From positions 1-6,125 of the forward strand of contig JADFUQ010000147.1 in NCBI GenBank assembly GCA_015222065.1: a stretch of 6,125 nt of DNA, written 5' to 3'. Each line of letters starts with the position of its first letter. The first letter of the stretch is position 1. The DNA is from Bacteroidota bacterium. GTDB taxonomy: Bacteria > Bacteroidota > Bacteroidia > Bacteroidales > VadinHA17. Both the position numbers and the translations under genes were made by a program. Under the pieces are notes generated by a model that was not told the DNA's origin, did no database searches, and saw only the letters and a list, made by a program, of their open reading frames with translations. Shown in pieces: positions 1 through 6,125 of this stretch.

Positions 1-22
1 AAAAAAACAAAGGATCTGAAAA

Positions 23-1105
23 ATGAAAATAACCAGGATAAAAAGCTGGTCTGAAAACCTTGAGCTTACCCGGCCTTATAGCATTGCTTTTCAAACCTTT
101 GATTCTGTTGAAAATGTATTTGTTTATCTGGAAACAGACGGGGGACTATTCGGGTTGGGTAGTGGGGCGCCGGTAGATTCAATTACAGGTGAAAGTTTGG
201 ATGATTGTACAACTATACTTGCGGATAAACTGGAAGAACTTCTATTAGGGAAAGACATTCGTTTAATTAAAAAGCACTGTCGCACACTTGAAAAAGAACT
301 GCATAACACACCTGCAGCAAGAGCAGCAGTGGATATTGCCTTACATGATGTTTTGGCAAAACATGTGAACCTGCCATTGGTTGATGTGCTGGGAAGAGAA
401 TATCATTCATTACCTACTTCGATAACTATAGGTATTAAATCGGTAACAGAATCAGTTACCGAGGCCGGGGAATATATCGGAAGGGGATTTCGAATCTTGA
501 AAGTAAAAACCGGAAACTCAGTTGAAGAAGATATTGAGCGTATTTTTAAAATACGTGAAAAAGCCGGGGCACAGATTAAAATTCGGGTGGATGCCAATCA
601 GGGATACACTGTAGCTGAACTACTGAAATTTGAACAGAAAACCAGGAAACTTAATATAGAATTCATAGAACAACCGCTGAAAAGTGACAATATTAAGGGG
701 ATGTATAATGTCCCCGATAAAATAAGGAAATGGAGTGTGGCAGATGAGAGTCTGCAGGATACAGGCGATGCTCTGAACCTGGCTGTAAGCCCAAAACCCT
801 TTGGTATTTACAACATTAAATTAATGAAGTGTGGTGGGATCAATTCAGCTCTGCAAATTGCGGAAATCGCCAACCTGGCAAAAATTGATCTGATGTGGGG
901 ATGTATGGATGAGAGTATTATAAGTATCTCCGCGGCATTACATGCTGCTTTGGCCAGTCCAGCAACAAGGTATCTGGATTTAGACGGAAGTCTGGATTTA
1001 GCCCGTGATCTGGTCAGTGGTGGTTTTATTCTAAATAACGGATATCTATCAGTTAATGAAACTCCAGGTTTAGGCTGTACTTTATTAAAAGGAACTAAAA
1101 TATGA
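23..1105 (+). CDS. Enolase-superfamily epimerase: L-Ala-D/L-Glu (dipeptide) epimerase or N-acetyl-D-glutamate racemase (DgcA-like)
   Basis: Cytoplasmic Mg-dependent epimerase of the muconate-lactonising-enzyme/dipeptide epimerase group, 360 aa and full length (B. subtilis YkfB is of similar size). Residues 1-125 form the N-terminal capping domain and about 130-345 the barrel. Seen directly: the K160-V-K162 pair for one acid/base lysine, metal ligands D190 (in RVDANQ), E216 (in FIEQP) and D241 (in ADES), the opposite catalytic lysine K268 in KLMKCGG, and a DLD motif at D319/D321. In L-Ala-D/L-Glu epimerases that DxD holds the dipeptide's free amino group, which favours a dipeptide substrate. 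The downstream DUF1611 gene instead recalls the DgcN-DgcA pathway, where the substrate is N-acetyl-D-Glu. The start is chosen because AAAGGA at 9-14 lies 8 nt before the ATG and the N-terminus fits the family. The family is firm; the substrate is open. Confidence 0.93.
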   Translation: MKITRIKSWSENLELTRPYSIAFQTFDSVENVFVYLETDGGLFGLGSGAPVDSITGESLDDCTTILADKLEELLLGKDIRLIKKHCRTLEKELHNTPAARAAVDIALHDVLAKHVNLPLVDVLGREYHSLPTSITIGIKSVTESVTEAGEYIGRGFRILKVKTGNSVEEDIERIFKIREKAGAQIKIRVDANQGYTVAELLKFEQKTRKLNIEFIEQPLKSDNIKGMYNVPDKIRKWSVADESLQDTGDALNLAVSPKPFGIYNIKLMKCGGINSALQIAEIANLAKIDLMWGCMDESIISISAALHAALASPATRYLDLDGSLDLARDLVSGGFILNNGYLSVNETPGLGCTLLKGTKI

Positions 1106-2163
1106 TTGACGGAGACGCAGTTGTTTTTACAAACGGATTATTGGATACTACTTATGCTAAAACCTGTCATGGTTTACTGCGTGGGGGAAAAAGGTTTAAC
1201 GTGCTGGGTGTTATTGATAACATTCATTATGGAAAGGACGCCGGGGAAGTTTTAGATGGAAAGAGCAGAGGAGTTCATGTTTATAAATCCGTGAATGAAT
1301 TTATGAAGCAATACCCTCAAAAGCCTAAATATTTTATCGTAGGAGTTGCTTTTCCGGGTGGACAGCTGCCAGAGTCCTGTAGAAATGAAATTATCCTGGC
1401 AATGAAAAATGGCTTGTCAATTATCTGCGGACTACATCAATTTCTCAGCGATGACCCTGAGTTCCGGCAAATTACAGAAGAAGCCGGTATTGAGCTCATT
1501 GATATCAGAAAACCATCTCCCACCAGTAAACTGCACTTCTGGAATGGAAAGATATTTTCTGTAAAGACCCCTAAAATTGCCGTATTGGGAACAGACTGTG
1601 CAATAGGCAAACGCACTACAAGTCGATTTTTATTGGAAACCTGCAATGCTAATAGTATCAAAACGGAAATGATTTATACCGGCCAAACAGGATGGATGCA
1701 GGGCTACAACCATGGATTTATTTTTGATGCAACCCCGAATGACTTTATTGGAGGTGAAATTGAAAGAGTTATCCTGGATTGTGACAGAGAATCATCACCG
1801 GATCTTATATTAATAGAGGGGCAATCTTCATTGATGAATCCTTCGGGACCTTGCGGATCAGAATTTTTACTTTCAGGTAATGTAAAGGGAGTTATCCTGC
1901 AGCATGCACCGGCAAGAATTTATTTTGAGGATTTTGAAGGTGTTGGTTGTTTGATTCCGCCATTAGAAAAGGAAATCGAAATAATCCGAATGTATGGAGC
2001 AGAAGTCCTGGCGATTACACTTAACGAGGAAAAAATGGAAAACTCAAAAATGCTAACATATCAGAAGCAACTGGAGGGAAAGCTGTCAATTCCTGTAAAC
2101 AGACCGCTTAAGGATGGTACAGAACCACTTATCCCTGTTATACGCGAATTCATGCGGAAATAA
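1102..2163 (+). CDS. DUF1611 family protein, D-glutamate N-acetyltransferase-like (DgcN family)
   Basis: A 353-aa cytoplasmic protein with the two-part DUF1611 architecture. The Rossmann-like N-terminal domain covers about 1-150, including VGVAFPGG at 80-87. The C-terminal P-loop-type domain begins at about 158 with GTDCAIGKRTT (163-173, K170 as the Walker-A lysine). Other recognisable blocks are TGQTGWMQ (193-200) and LIEGQSS (237-243). The family was long labelled as an uncharacterised NAD-dependent epimerase/dehydratase relative. Marine bacterial members were shown to acetylate D-glutamate (DgcN), feeding the DgcA racemase. Here the ATG overlaps the stop of the upstream epimerase as ATGA, with an AAAAGGA at 1087-1093 inside that gene, so translation is probably coupled. 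Acetyltransferase activity on D-Glu is inferred from the family and the neighbour; another amino acid or dipeptide could be the acceptor. Confidence 0.88.
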   Translation: MIDGDAVVFTNGLLDTTYAKTCHGLLRGGKRFNVLGVIDNIHYGKDAGEVLDGKSRGVHVYKSVNEFMKQYPQKPKYFIVGVAFPGGQLPESCRNEIILAMKNGLSIICGLHQFLSDDPEFRQITEEAGIELIDIRKPSPTSKLHFWNGKIFSVKTPKIAVLGTDCAIGKRTTSRFLLETCNANSIKTEMIYTGQTGWMQGYNHGFIFDATPNDFIGGEIERVILDCDRESSPDLILIEGQSSLMNPSGPCGSEFLLSGNVKGVILQHAPARIYFEDFEGVGCLIPPLEKEIEIIRMYGAEVLAITLNEEKMENSKMLTYQKQLEGKLSIPVNRPLKDGTEPLIPVIREFMRK

Positions 2164-2175
2164 AATAACGTTATT
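2164..2175. repeat. 12-bp perfect palindrome between DUF1611 and DUF1284 genes
   Basis: AATAACGTTATT reads the same on both strands and begins immediately after the DUF1611 stop codon, 5 bp before the DUF1284 start codon. It has no loop, so it is not a terminator. It could be an operator half-site pair or chance in AT-rich DNA. Confidence 0.35.
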
Positions 2176-2180
2176 AAATT

Positions 2181-2624
2181 ATGAATATCAGAGGACATCA
2201 TCTTTTTTGTACATACTGTTTTTATGGTTCCGGAAAAATGAAAGCAGAAGATTTTTTTGGTGTAAAGAATGCTATTCCGGAACTATTAAATAAATTACGT
2301 CAAAATCCCGATATGGATATAATTGTAAAAACTGATCTTGACGATGTATGTGAAATATGTCCTCTCAAAAGACCGGATGGTTGTGGTCGCAGTTCCGATG
2401 CAGTTGCACAAAACGAGAAACTTAGTAATTGGGACAAGGCTCTTTTGGATACACTTGAGCTTAAAGAAGGCGATAGTATAAATGCAAGAGAACTGGAGAC
2501 TCGTATTCGTAAAAAAGTGCCGGACATTAGCAAGTTCTGTACTAACTGTTCCAGTGCTTCACCAAGTGGATGGAAAGAATACCAGATCGGGATTCGTAAA
2601 GGTTTATGGCCGGACGAAGAGTGA
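2181..2624 (+). CDS. DUF1284 family cysteine-rich protein, function unknown
   Basis: A 147-aa soluble protein with no signal peptide. The opening RGHHLFC at 4-10 is the hallmark I associate with DUF1284. Seven cysteines fall in clustered pairs: C10-x2-C13, C57-x2-C60 followed by C68, and C120-x2-C123, with H6-H7 near the first pair. This arrangement suggests a bound metal or iron-sulfur cluster, which is inference. The start lies 17 bp after the DUF1611 stop, with no Shine-Dalgarno but an AT-rich leader, as is usual in Bacteroidota. Same strand and tight spacing argue for co-transcription with the epimerase/DUF1611 pair. No enzymatic role is known to me. It might supply a redox or metal-dependent step in D-amino-acid use, or act as an accessory or sensor. 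The family call is reasonably sure; the function is not. Confidence 0.8.
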   Translation: MNIRGHHLFCTYCFYGSGKMKAEDFFGVKNAIPELLNKLRQNPDMDIIVKTDLDDVCEICPLKRPDGCGRSSDAVAQNEKLSNWDKALLDTLELKEGDSINARELETRIRKKVPDISKFCTNCSSASPSGWKEYQIGIRKGLWPDEE

Positions 2625-2668
2625 AGGAGAGAAAAGGCGAGGGAACGAAAGGGCGAAAGAGGAAAAAT
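2625..2668 (+). repeat. Purine-rich low-complexity stretch
   Basis: Directly after the DUF1284 stop the plus strand is purine except for a few cytosines, over about 44 bases. It is built from loosely repeated GGCGA / GAAAGG(G) elements such as AAAGGCGAGG and AAAGGGCGAAAG. It is not coding in a credible frame and forms no hairpin. It resembles degenerate tandem low-complexity spacers seen between Bacteroidota genes. Confidence 0.5.
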
Positions 2669-2683
2669 ATATTACGATTTTAT

Positions 2684-2691
2684 TAAATTTG
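2684..2691 (+). promoter_or_regulatory. Bacteroidota-type -7 element for the MORN gene
   Basis: TAAATTTG fits the TAnnTTTG -7 consensus of the Bacteroidota primary sigma factor. It ends 31 bp before the ATG at 2723, implying a short 5' leader of roughly 25 nt. The upstream purine stretch contains no clear TTTG -33 box, so the promoter may be weak or the match fortuitous. Confidence 0.45.
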
Positions 2692-2722
2692 TAAAAGTAT
2701 CATTATTATAAAATCAGAAATC

Positions 2723-3397
2723 ATGAAAAAGATTTTCAGTTTAATTCTATTGTCGCTTTTCCTGACAAGCAGTATCAAAGCTCAAACCGATTGTAAAGTA
2801 CTAAAGCCTGAGATATCTTTACTTTATAAAGGGGACTGTAAAAATGGACTGGCTCATGGATACGGTAAAGCTGATGGTATAGATCATTATGAAGGCAACT
2901 TTAAAAAAGGACTTCCAAATGGGTTTGGGATTTATGCATGGTCAACAGGTGAAGTTTATGAAGGATCCTGGATGAACGGGTTACGGCATGGCAAAGGTAA
3001 GTACACTTTCTTTTTTAACGAGAAAGACACTACACAGGAAGGAAAATGGGTAAAGGATGAATATACAGGTATGGCTGTCGAAAAGGAATATTCTGTGAGT
3101 GTCCGTAGAAACCTGGATCGTTATTCTTTTTATCGCAGGGGAAATGGTAATACTATTTTTGTCAAGCTTTACCAACTTGGGAGAATCAATAGTGATATTA
3201 ATAATCTGACACTATCAGGTAATAGTGGTTTTCCGATGGATCGGTCAACTATTATAGGATTTGACCAGGTAAGCTACCCCTTCGAAGGAATAATTAAATA
3301 CCGAACATGGAACAAGATGCATACCACACAATACGATGTTGTCTTTGAATTCAAGATCATAAAACCCGGTGACTGGGTTATAAATATTCATAACTAA
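2723..3397 (+). CDS. Exported MORN-repeat protein
   Basis: A 224-aa protein with a clear signal peptide: MKK, a hydrophobic core at about 4-17, and a cleavage site after A20 before Q21 (SIKA/Q). It is probably periplasmic or surface-exposed. Residues 35-96 hold three MORN repeats with the typical YxGxxxxGxxxGxG pattern: YKGDCKNG at 35-42, YEGNFKKG at 56-63 and YEGSWMNG at 79-86. A degenerate fourth unit lies at about 105-117 (QEGKWVKDEYTG). The C-terminal part, about 120-224, is beta-rich and polar and matches no family I recognise. MORN repeats form elongated beta-sheets used in protein or lipid contacts; the specific partner cannot be inferred. It has its own likely promoter and no evident functional tie to the upstream run. 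No Shine-Dalgarno is visible. There is no lipobox (C24 lies after the signal-peptidase I-type site). Confidence 0.88.
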   Translation: MKKIFSLILLSLFLTSSIKAQTDCKVLKPEISLLYKGDCKNGLAHGYGKADGIDHYEGNFKKGLPNGFGIYAWSTGEVYEGSWMNGLRHGKGKYTFFFNEKDTTQEGKWVKDEYTGMAVEKEYSVSVRRNLDRYSFYRRGNGNTIFVKLYQLGRINSDINNLTLSGNSGFPMDRSTIIGFDQVSYPFEGIIKYRTWNKMHTTQYDVVFEFKIIKPGDWVINIHN

Positions 3398-3468
3398 AGC
3401 TATTATAAAAACAAGCGTTCCGGAAATCCTAACCGGATTGTGAGCCATATAGTAAGTGTATTAACATA

Positions 3469-3496
3469 CAGTCGGCAGTCCACAGTCGGCAGTTAG
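3469..3496. repeat. Heptamer tandem repeat (CAGTCGG type), four units
   Basis: Four consecutive 7-bp units are visible: CAGTCGG, CAGTCCA, CAGTCGG, CAGTTAG. The 12-mer ACAGTCGGCAGT therefore occurs twice, 14 bp apart (3468-3479 and 3482-3493). Heptamer spacers of this kind recur in many Bacteroidota genomes; no function is assigned. Confidence 0.75.
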
Positions 3497-3534
3497 CGAT
3501 CGACAAAAATGCAAAGTATAATGAGATTAGCCAT

Positions 3535-3619
3535 TTTAGGCACTTCTTCATTTAGGTACTTTAAACTTTAGACACTTTAGACACTTCTTCATTTAGGCAT
3601 TCCAAACTTAAGACACTGA
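3535..3619. repeat. Degenerate CTTTAGACA-type tandem repeat tract
   Basis: The exact 16-mer CACTTCTTCATTTAGG occurs at 3541-3556 and 3582-3597, a 41-bp offset. Between them CTTTAGACA is repeated back to back at 3566-3574 and 3575-3583. Related units (TTTAGGTACTTTAAA, CTTAAGACACT) flank these. The whole tract is a decayed short tandem repeat with no coding capacity. Confidence 0.7.
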
Positions 3620-3644
3620 ATAGTTATATCAAGATAATTATTAA

Positions 3645-3652
3645 TATATTTG
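3645..3652 (+). promoter_or_regulatory. Bacteroidota-type -7 element for the gene at 3703
   Basis: TATATTTG matches TAnnTTTG exactly and ends 50 bp before the ATG at 3703. The expected start of transcription is about 3659, giving a leader of around 44 nt that would contain an 11-codon ORF. No clear TTTG -33 box lies about 20 bp upstream. Confidence 0.45.
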
Positions 3653-3702
3653 TAATAATAAAATGAAGAGTCAGATGAGAGTTAAATCAGCCTCATAAAA
3701 AC

Positions 3703-4437
3703 ATGTTATCTAAAATGAAAAAAAATAAAAACATTATCTCATTAATCAAATACTTATTAATAATTATTTGTTTCATTCCCAGACCGGTTTTTAGTCAGGT
3801 AGAATTATATAAAGGTAGCGAAGGTTCTTATAATCCATTTGGAACCAGTATTGCCGGAGATTATATGAGAGTTTATGAAATTCCTTATCATTCCAGTTTA
3901 CTCGGAACACCGTATCTGAATGAAGAATGGGAAAACGCCGATATAATTTTGTCGCATGATGATTTACTTGTGAAAGATATCCCAATTAGAATAGATGTCA
4001 TGAATAATTGGCTTGAAGTTAAACTTAAAGGAAAGGTTTTTCTATTATATGTAGATGATACCCACAGTTTATTTTTTAAGAATAGTAATGATGCTTTTAT
4101 TACCGGTAATGGTATAGCTAAAAATAGTCCGGCAGGGTTTTATAAAGTTATTTATAACGAAAAATCTTCTGTGTTTTGTCACTATTCAACAAAGATTAAA
4201 GAAGCAACTTATATTCCAGCCTTTAATGTAGGAGAAAAAGATGATAAAATCATCATTGAAAAAACATATTACGCATTTATAAACAACCAATTAATAGAAT
4301 TGGAAAAGAATAAGAAAAAATTAATCCAGCAATTTAAATCGAATAAAGAAATTATTACTTTCATCAAGCATAACAATATAAACCCTACAAAAGAACAAGA
4401 TCTTATAAAGTTTATTAAATATTACGATTCAATATAA
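3703..4437 (+). CDS. Exported protein of unknown function
   Basis: A 244-aa protein with a signal peptide: basic MKKNKNK-like n-region, hydrophobic core at about 11-25, and likely cleavage after S31 before Q32 (PVFS/Q). It is therefore periplasmic or secreted. The mature part begins with a glycine-rich stretch, then a GTPYLNEEW motif (68-76), a beta-rich middle (about 80-160), and a lysine-rich helical tail (about 196-244) ending KEQDLIKFIKYYDS. I recall this layout from many Bacteroidota hypothetical proteins, but no activity is known to me. Met5 (3715) is an equally good start and gives a more compact signal peptide. Sampled lines are near 30% GC against about 40% in the enzyme genes, which may reflect its lysine/isoleucine/asparagine content or a different history. 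It converges on the amidohydrolase with a 38-bp gap that shows no clear terminator. Confidence 0.8.
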   Translation: MLSKMKKNKNIISLIKYLLIIICFIPRPVFSQVELYKGSEGSYNPFGTSIAGDYMRVYEIPYHSSLLGTPYLNEEWENADIILSHDDLLVKDIPIRIDVMNNWLEVKLKGKVFLLYVDDTHSLFFKNSNDAFITGNGIAKNSPAGFYKVIYNEKSSVFCHYSTKIKEATYIPAFNVGEKDDKIIIEKTYYAFINNQLIELEKNKKKLIQQFKSNKEIITFIKHNNINPTKEQDLIKFIKYYDSI

Positions 4438-4475
4438 AGACATACCCTATACAAGATCATTTTTAAACAAACTGA

Positions 4476-6125
4476 TTAATTTTCACGAAGTTGTCCGATA
4501 GCTTTACCGGAAGAATAGACAATTTTTCCTCCCACGATAGTTAATTCCGACCGAATACTTTTTATCTGATCCACCGGACAGGTTAATAAATCGTCAGAAA
4601 GAACTGCCAGATCTGCCAGTTTTCCAGGCTCAATTGACCCTTTTATAGATTCTTCCTTTGAGGCATAAGCATTATTGATCGTGTACATTCTTAAGGCCTG
4701 TTCCCTGGTAATTGCTTCTTTGGGCACTATAACTGTTCCACGTTCAGTAGTGCGGGTAATCATAGTCCACATTGCCAAAAAAGGATTATAGGGATTGATA
4801 GATGTATTGGCATCCCATTTAACCATATGGTCTGATCCCCCGTTAACAATTACACCGGCAGCAAACAATGACCGATATGGATGAAATGTTTGTATCCTTT
4901 CTTCTCCAAGCACATATTTCATTGCATCTGCATCTTTATAAAACCATGCCGGCTGCATATCGGCATAAACCCCGAGTTCACTCATTTTCTCAATTGCGCT
5001 TTCCGTGAAAAAATTGGCGTGGATAATTGAAAACCGCCTTTCCTTTATGGGTTTTATCCGGTTCACTTCCTCAAACACATCTAATAATAAATCAACACCG
5101 CCACCACCTGTACAGTGAGCGGTAAATTTCCAGTTTAACTCGTTGGCCGCTGTAACTATCGTAAGCAACTCTTCACGCGTATAATTCAGAACACCCCGGT
5201 ATGATAAATCGGTAACGCCAAAAACACTGCGTGCCTTATCTCCCCATGGTTCCCGAAGATAAGCAGTTCCTGTTAGAATTCCGCCATCTAAAAATATTTT
5301 CAACGGTCCTATTCTCACCCATTCATCCCCGTCCCCTGTAACATATTTGAGATTTTTCAACTTATCAATAAGTGTATCTGTTGATTGAACTTCATTAAAG
5401 GGCAGTCTTATGTTTTGAAAAATCCGGGTGGTAAGTCTGTTTTCTTTTCGTAAATCCTGGTACATAGCAACTGTTTTGGAGTCACCTAATCCTGAACACA
5501 AACTTGTAATACCATACTGATTATACCGTTTTAGCATGACTTCCAATGCATTGAGTCTGTCCTGGTATGATAACTTTTTTGCAGCAGGCAGGTTTAATAG
5601 TTTAAAGGCAGATGCCCTGATAAAACCTGTTAATGACCCTGTCTTTGTATCGCGTAAAATCCCTGGGTGAACACTATTTTCAATTATTTGAGATACCTGC
5701 ATAGCCGCAGAATTTATCATCCCTCCATAGGATCCGTTTAAAAACACCGGGTGATAAGGCGCCGCTTTATCAAGTTCAGCAAGCGTTGGTTGCCGTAGTT
5801 CTTTTAACCGTGTAAAAAACAGTTTAGGGTGTATTATCCATTCACCCTGTTTCTTCATTTTTGTTTGGCTTTTTATCCAGTCCAGGAGTTCATCAATTGA
5901 ATGGATATCGGGTATTGTCTCCCCTAGTTCACTAAGTGAAGCCCGCTCCGGATGTAAATGGGCATCGATTATACCGGGAATAACCGTTTTGCCCCCCAAA
6001 TCGATAATTTGTGTTTGACCGTCTGCCAGCTTCCCGATTTCTTTATTTGACCCTATGGCAATAATTTTATCTTTCCCTATTGCAATAGCGCTCACAACAG
6101 AAAATTCTTTATCCACCGTTATAAC
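4476..6125 (-). CDS. YtcJ-like metal-dependent amidohydrolase (amidohydrolase_3), 5' end cut by window edge
   Basis: Member of the amidohydrolase superfamily, closest to the YtcJ/N-substituted formamide deformylase type, which hydrolyses C-N bonds at a TIM-barrel metal centre. Counting from the valine codon (GTG) at 6116: the first beta-sandwich part with GKTVIPG (42-48), metal-binding H53-x-H55 in DAHLH, K273 in KIFLDGG, H334 in FTAHC, H366 in IIHANF, catalytic/metal D429 in GGSDH, and the closing composite domain with EPGKLADLAVL (496-506). The frame stays open through the window edge as V-I-T before that valine, and family members begin some 15-40 residues earlier, so the true start and any signal peptide lie outside. 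Substrate unknown; an N-acyl-amino-acid or amide is possible. The usual EHA and HxxGD sequences are altered (IHA, HCTGGGG). Confidence 0.9.
   Translation of the reverse strand, partial: VITVDKEFSVVSAIAIGKDKIIAIGSNKEIGKLADGQTQIIDLGGKTVIPGIIDAHLHPERASLSELGETIPDIHSIDELLDWIKSQTKMKKQGEWIIHPKLFFTRLKELRQPTLAELDKAAPYHPVFLNGSYGGMINSAAMQVSQIIENSVHPGILRDTKTGSLTGFIRASAFKLLNLPAAKKLSYQDRLNALEVMLKRYNQYGITSLCSGLGDSKTVAMYQDLRKENRLTTRIFQNIRLPFNEVQSTDTLIDKLKNLKYVTGDGDEWVRIGPLKIFLDGGILTGTAYLREPWGDKARSVFGVTDLSYRGVLNYTREELLTIVTAANELNWKFTAHCTGGGGVDLLLDVFEEVNRIKPIKERRFSIIHANFFTESAIEKMSELGVYADMQPAWFYKDADAMKYVLGEERIQTFHPYRSLFAAGVIVNGGSDHMVKWDANTSINPYNPFLAMWTMITRTTERGTVIVPKEAITREQALRMYTINNAYASKEESIKGSIEPGKLADLAVLSDDLLTCPVDQIKSIRSELTIVGGKIVYSSGKAIGQLREN

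Larger units (their letters stand above)
3398..3702. other. Intergenic region of 305 bp with tandem repeats and a promoter element
   Basis: No convincing gene is present. From left to right it holds a short inverted pair TCCGG/CCGGA (3419-3423 and 3433-3437) without a T-run, four heptamers at 3469-3496, a degenerate nonamer-type repeat tract at about 3535-3619, a TAnnTTTG element at 3645-3652, and an 11-codon leader ORF at 3663-3698. Confidence 0.7.

Noticed and set aside
2482..2694. A 70-aa open frame overlapping the end of the DUF1284 gene
   Set aside because: It is an out-of-frame shadow of the DUF1284 gene running into the purine tract, giving a biased K/E/R-rich tail with no family resemblance.
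3419..3437. Inverted pair TCCGG/CCGGA after the MORN gene as a terminator
   Set aside because: The stem is only 5 bp with a 9-base loop, and no T-run follows; not enough for an intrinsic terminator.
3541..3597. Repeated 16-mer as a CRISPR remnant
   Set aside because: Only two copies, low complexity, the spacer itself is made of related repeat units, and no cas gene is present.
4438..4475. Bidirectional terminator between the convergent genes
   Set aside because: The 38-bp gap has a short T-run at about 4459-4464 but no inverted repeat in front of it on either strand.
6114..6116. GTG at 6116 as the true start of the amidohydrolase
   Set aside because: The frame remains open to the window edge (V-I-T upstream) and the family normally has more residues before the first beta strands; the GTG is more likely an internal valine.

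Overview
The window looks like an ordinary chromosomal segment from a member of the Bacteroidota, probably a free-living or gut/sediment Bacteroidia-type organism. The evidence is indirect. Sampled lines give about 40% GC in the enzyme genes and about 30% in the hypothetical gene. Three of the four complete non-enzyme-pair starts lack a Shine-Dalgarno. TAnnTTTG promoter elements precede two genes. Exported proteins have signal peptides ending in A/S-Q. The intergenic DNA carries short heptamer and nonamer tandem repeats of a kind often met in this phylum. No marker gene fixes the taxon.

Layout. (1) Positions 23-2624, plus strand, form a tight three-gene run. It starts with an enolase-superfamily dipeptide epimerase / N-acetyl-D-glutamate racemase-like enzyme, followed by a DUF1611 protein (the D-glutamate N-acetyltransferase DgcN family), with start and stop overlapping as ATGA. 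A small cysteine-rich DUF1284 protein follows 17 bp later. The run has only 22 bp of upstream sequence here, so it may be the tail of a longer operon. (2) Positions 2625-2722 hold a purine-rich low-complexity stretch and a TAnnTTTG promoter. (3) Positions 2723-3397 encode an exported MORN-repeat protein. (4) Positions 3398-3702 are a 305-bp gap filled with degenerate tandem repeats and ending in a promoter element. (5) Positions 3703-4437 encode an AT-rich exported protein of unknown function. (6) From 4476 to the right edge, on the minus strand, lies a YtcJ-like metal-dependent amidohydrolase whose 5' end is cut off by the window.

How the genes may work together. The first two genes match a known pairing from D-glutamate catabolism: DUF1611/DgcN acetylates D-Glu, and the enolase-superfamily partner DgcA epimerises N-acetyl-D-Glu to N-acetyl-L-Glu. 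This epimerase, however, keeps the C-terminal DxD motif (D319/D321) that in L-Ala-D/L-Glu epimerases grips the free amino group of a dipeptide. A murein dipeptide substrate is therefore equally possible. Either way the run points to scavenging or recycling of D-amino acids from peptidoglycan. The role of the DUF1284 protein in that pathway is unknown and is the most interesting open question here. The amidohydrolase is on the opposite strand; a link to acyl-amino-acid hydrolysis is only speculative.
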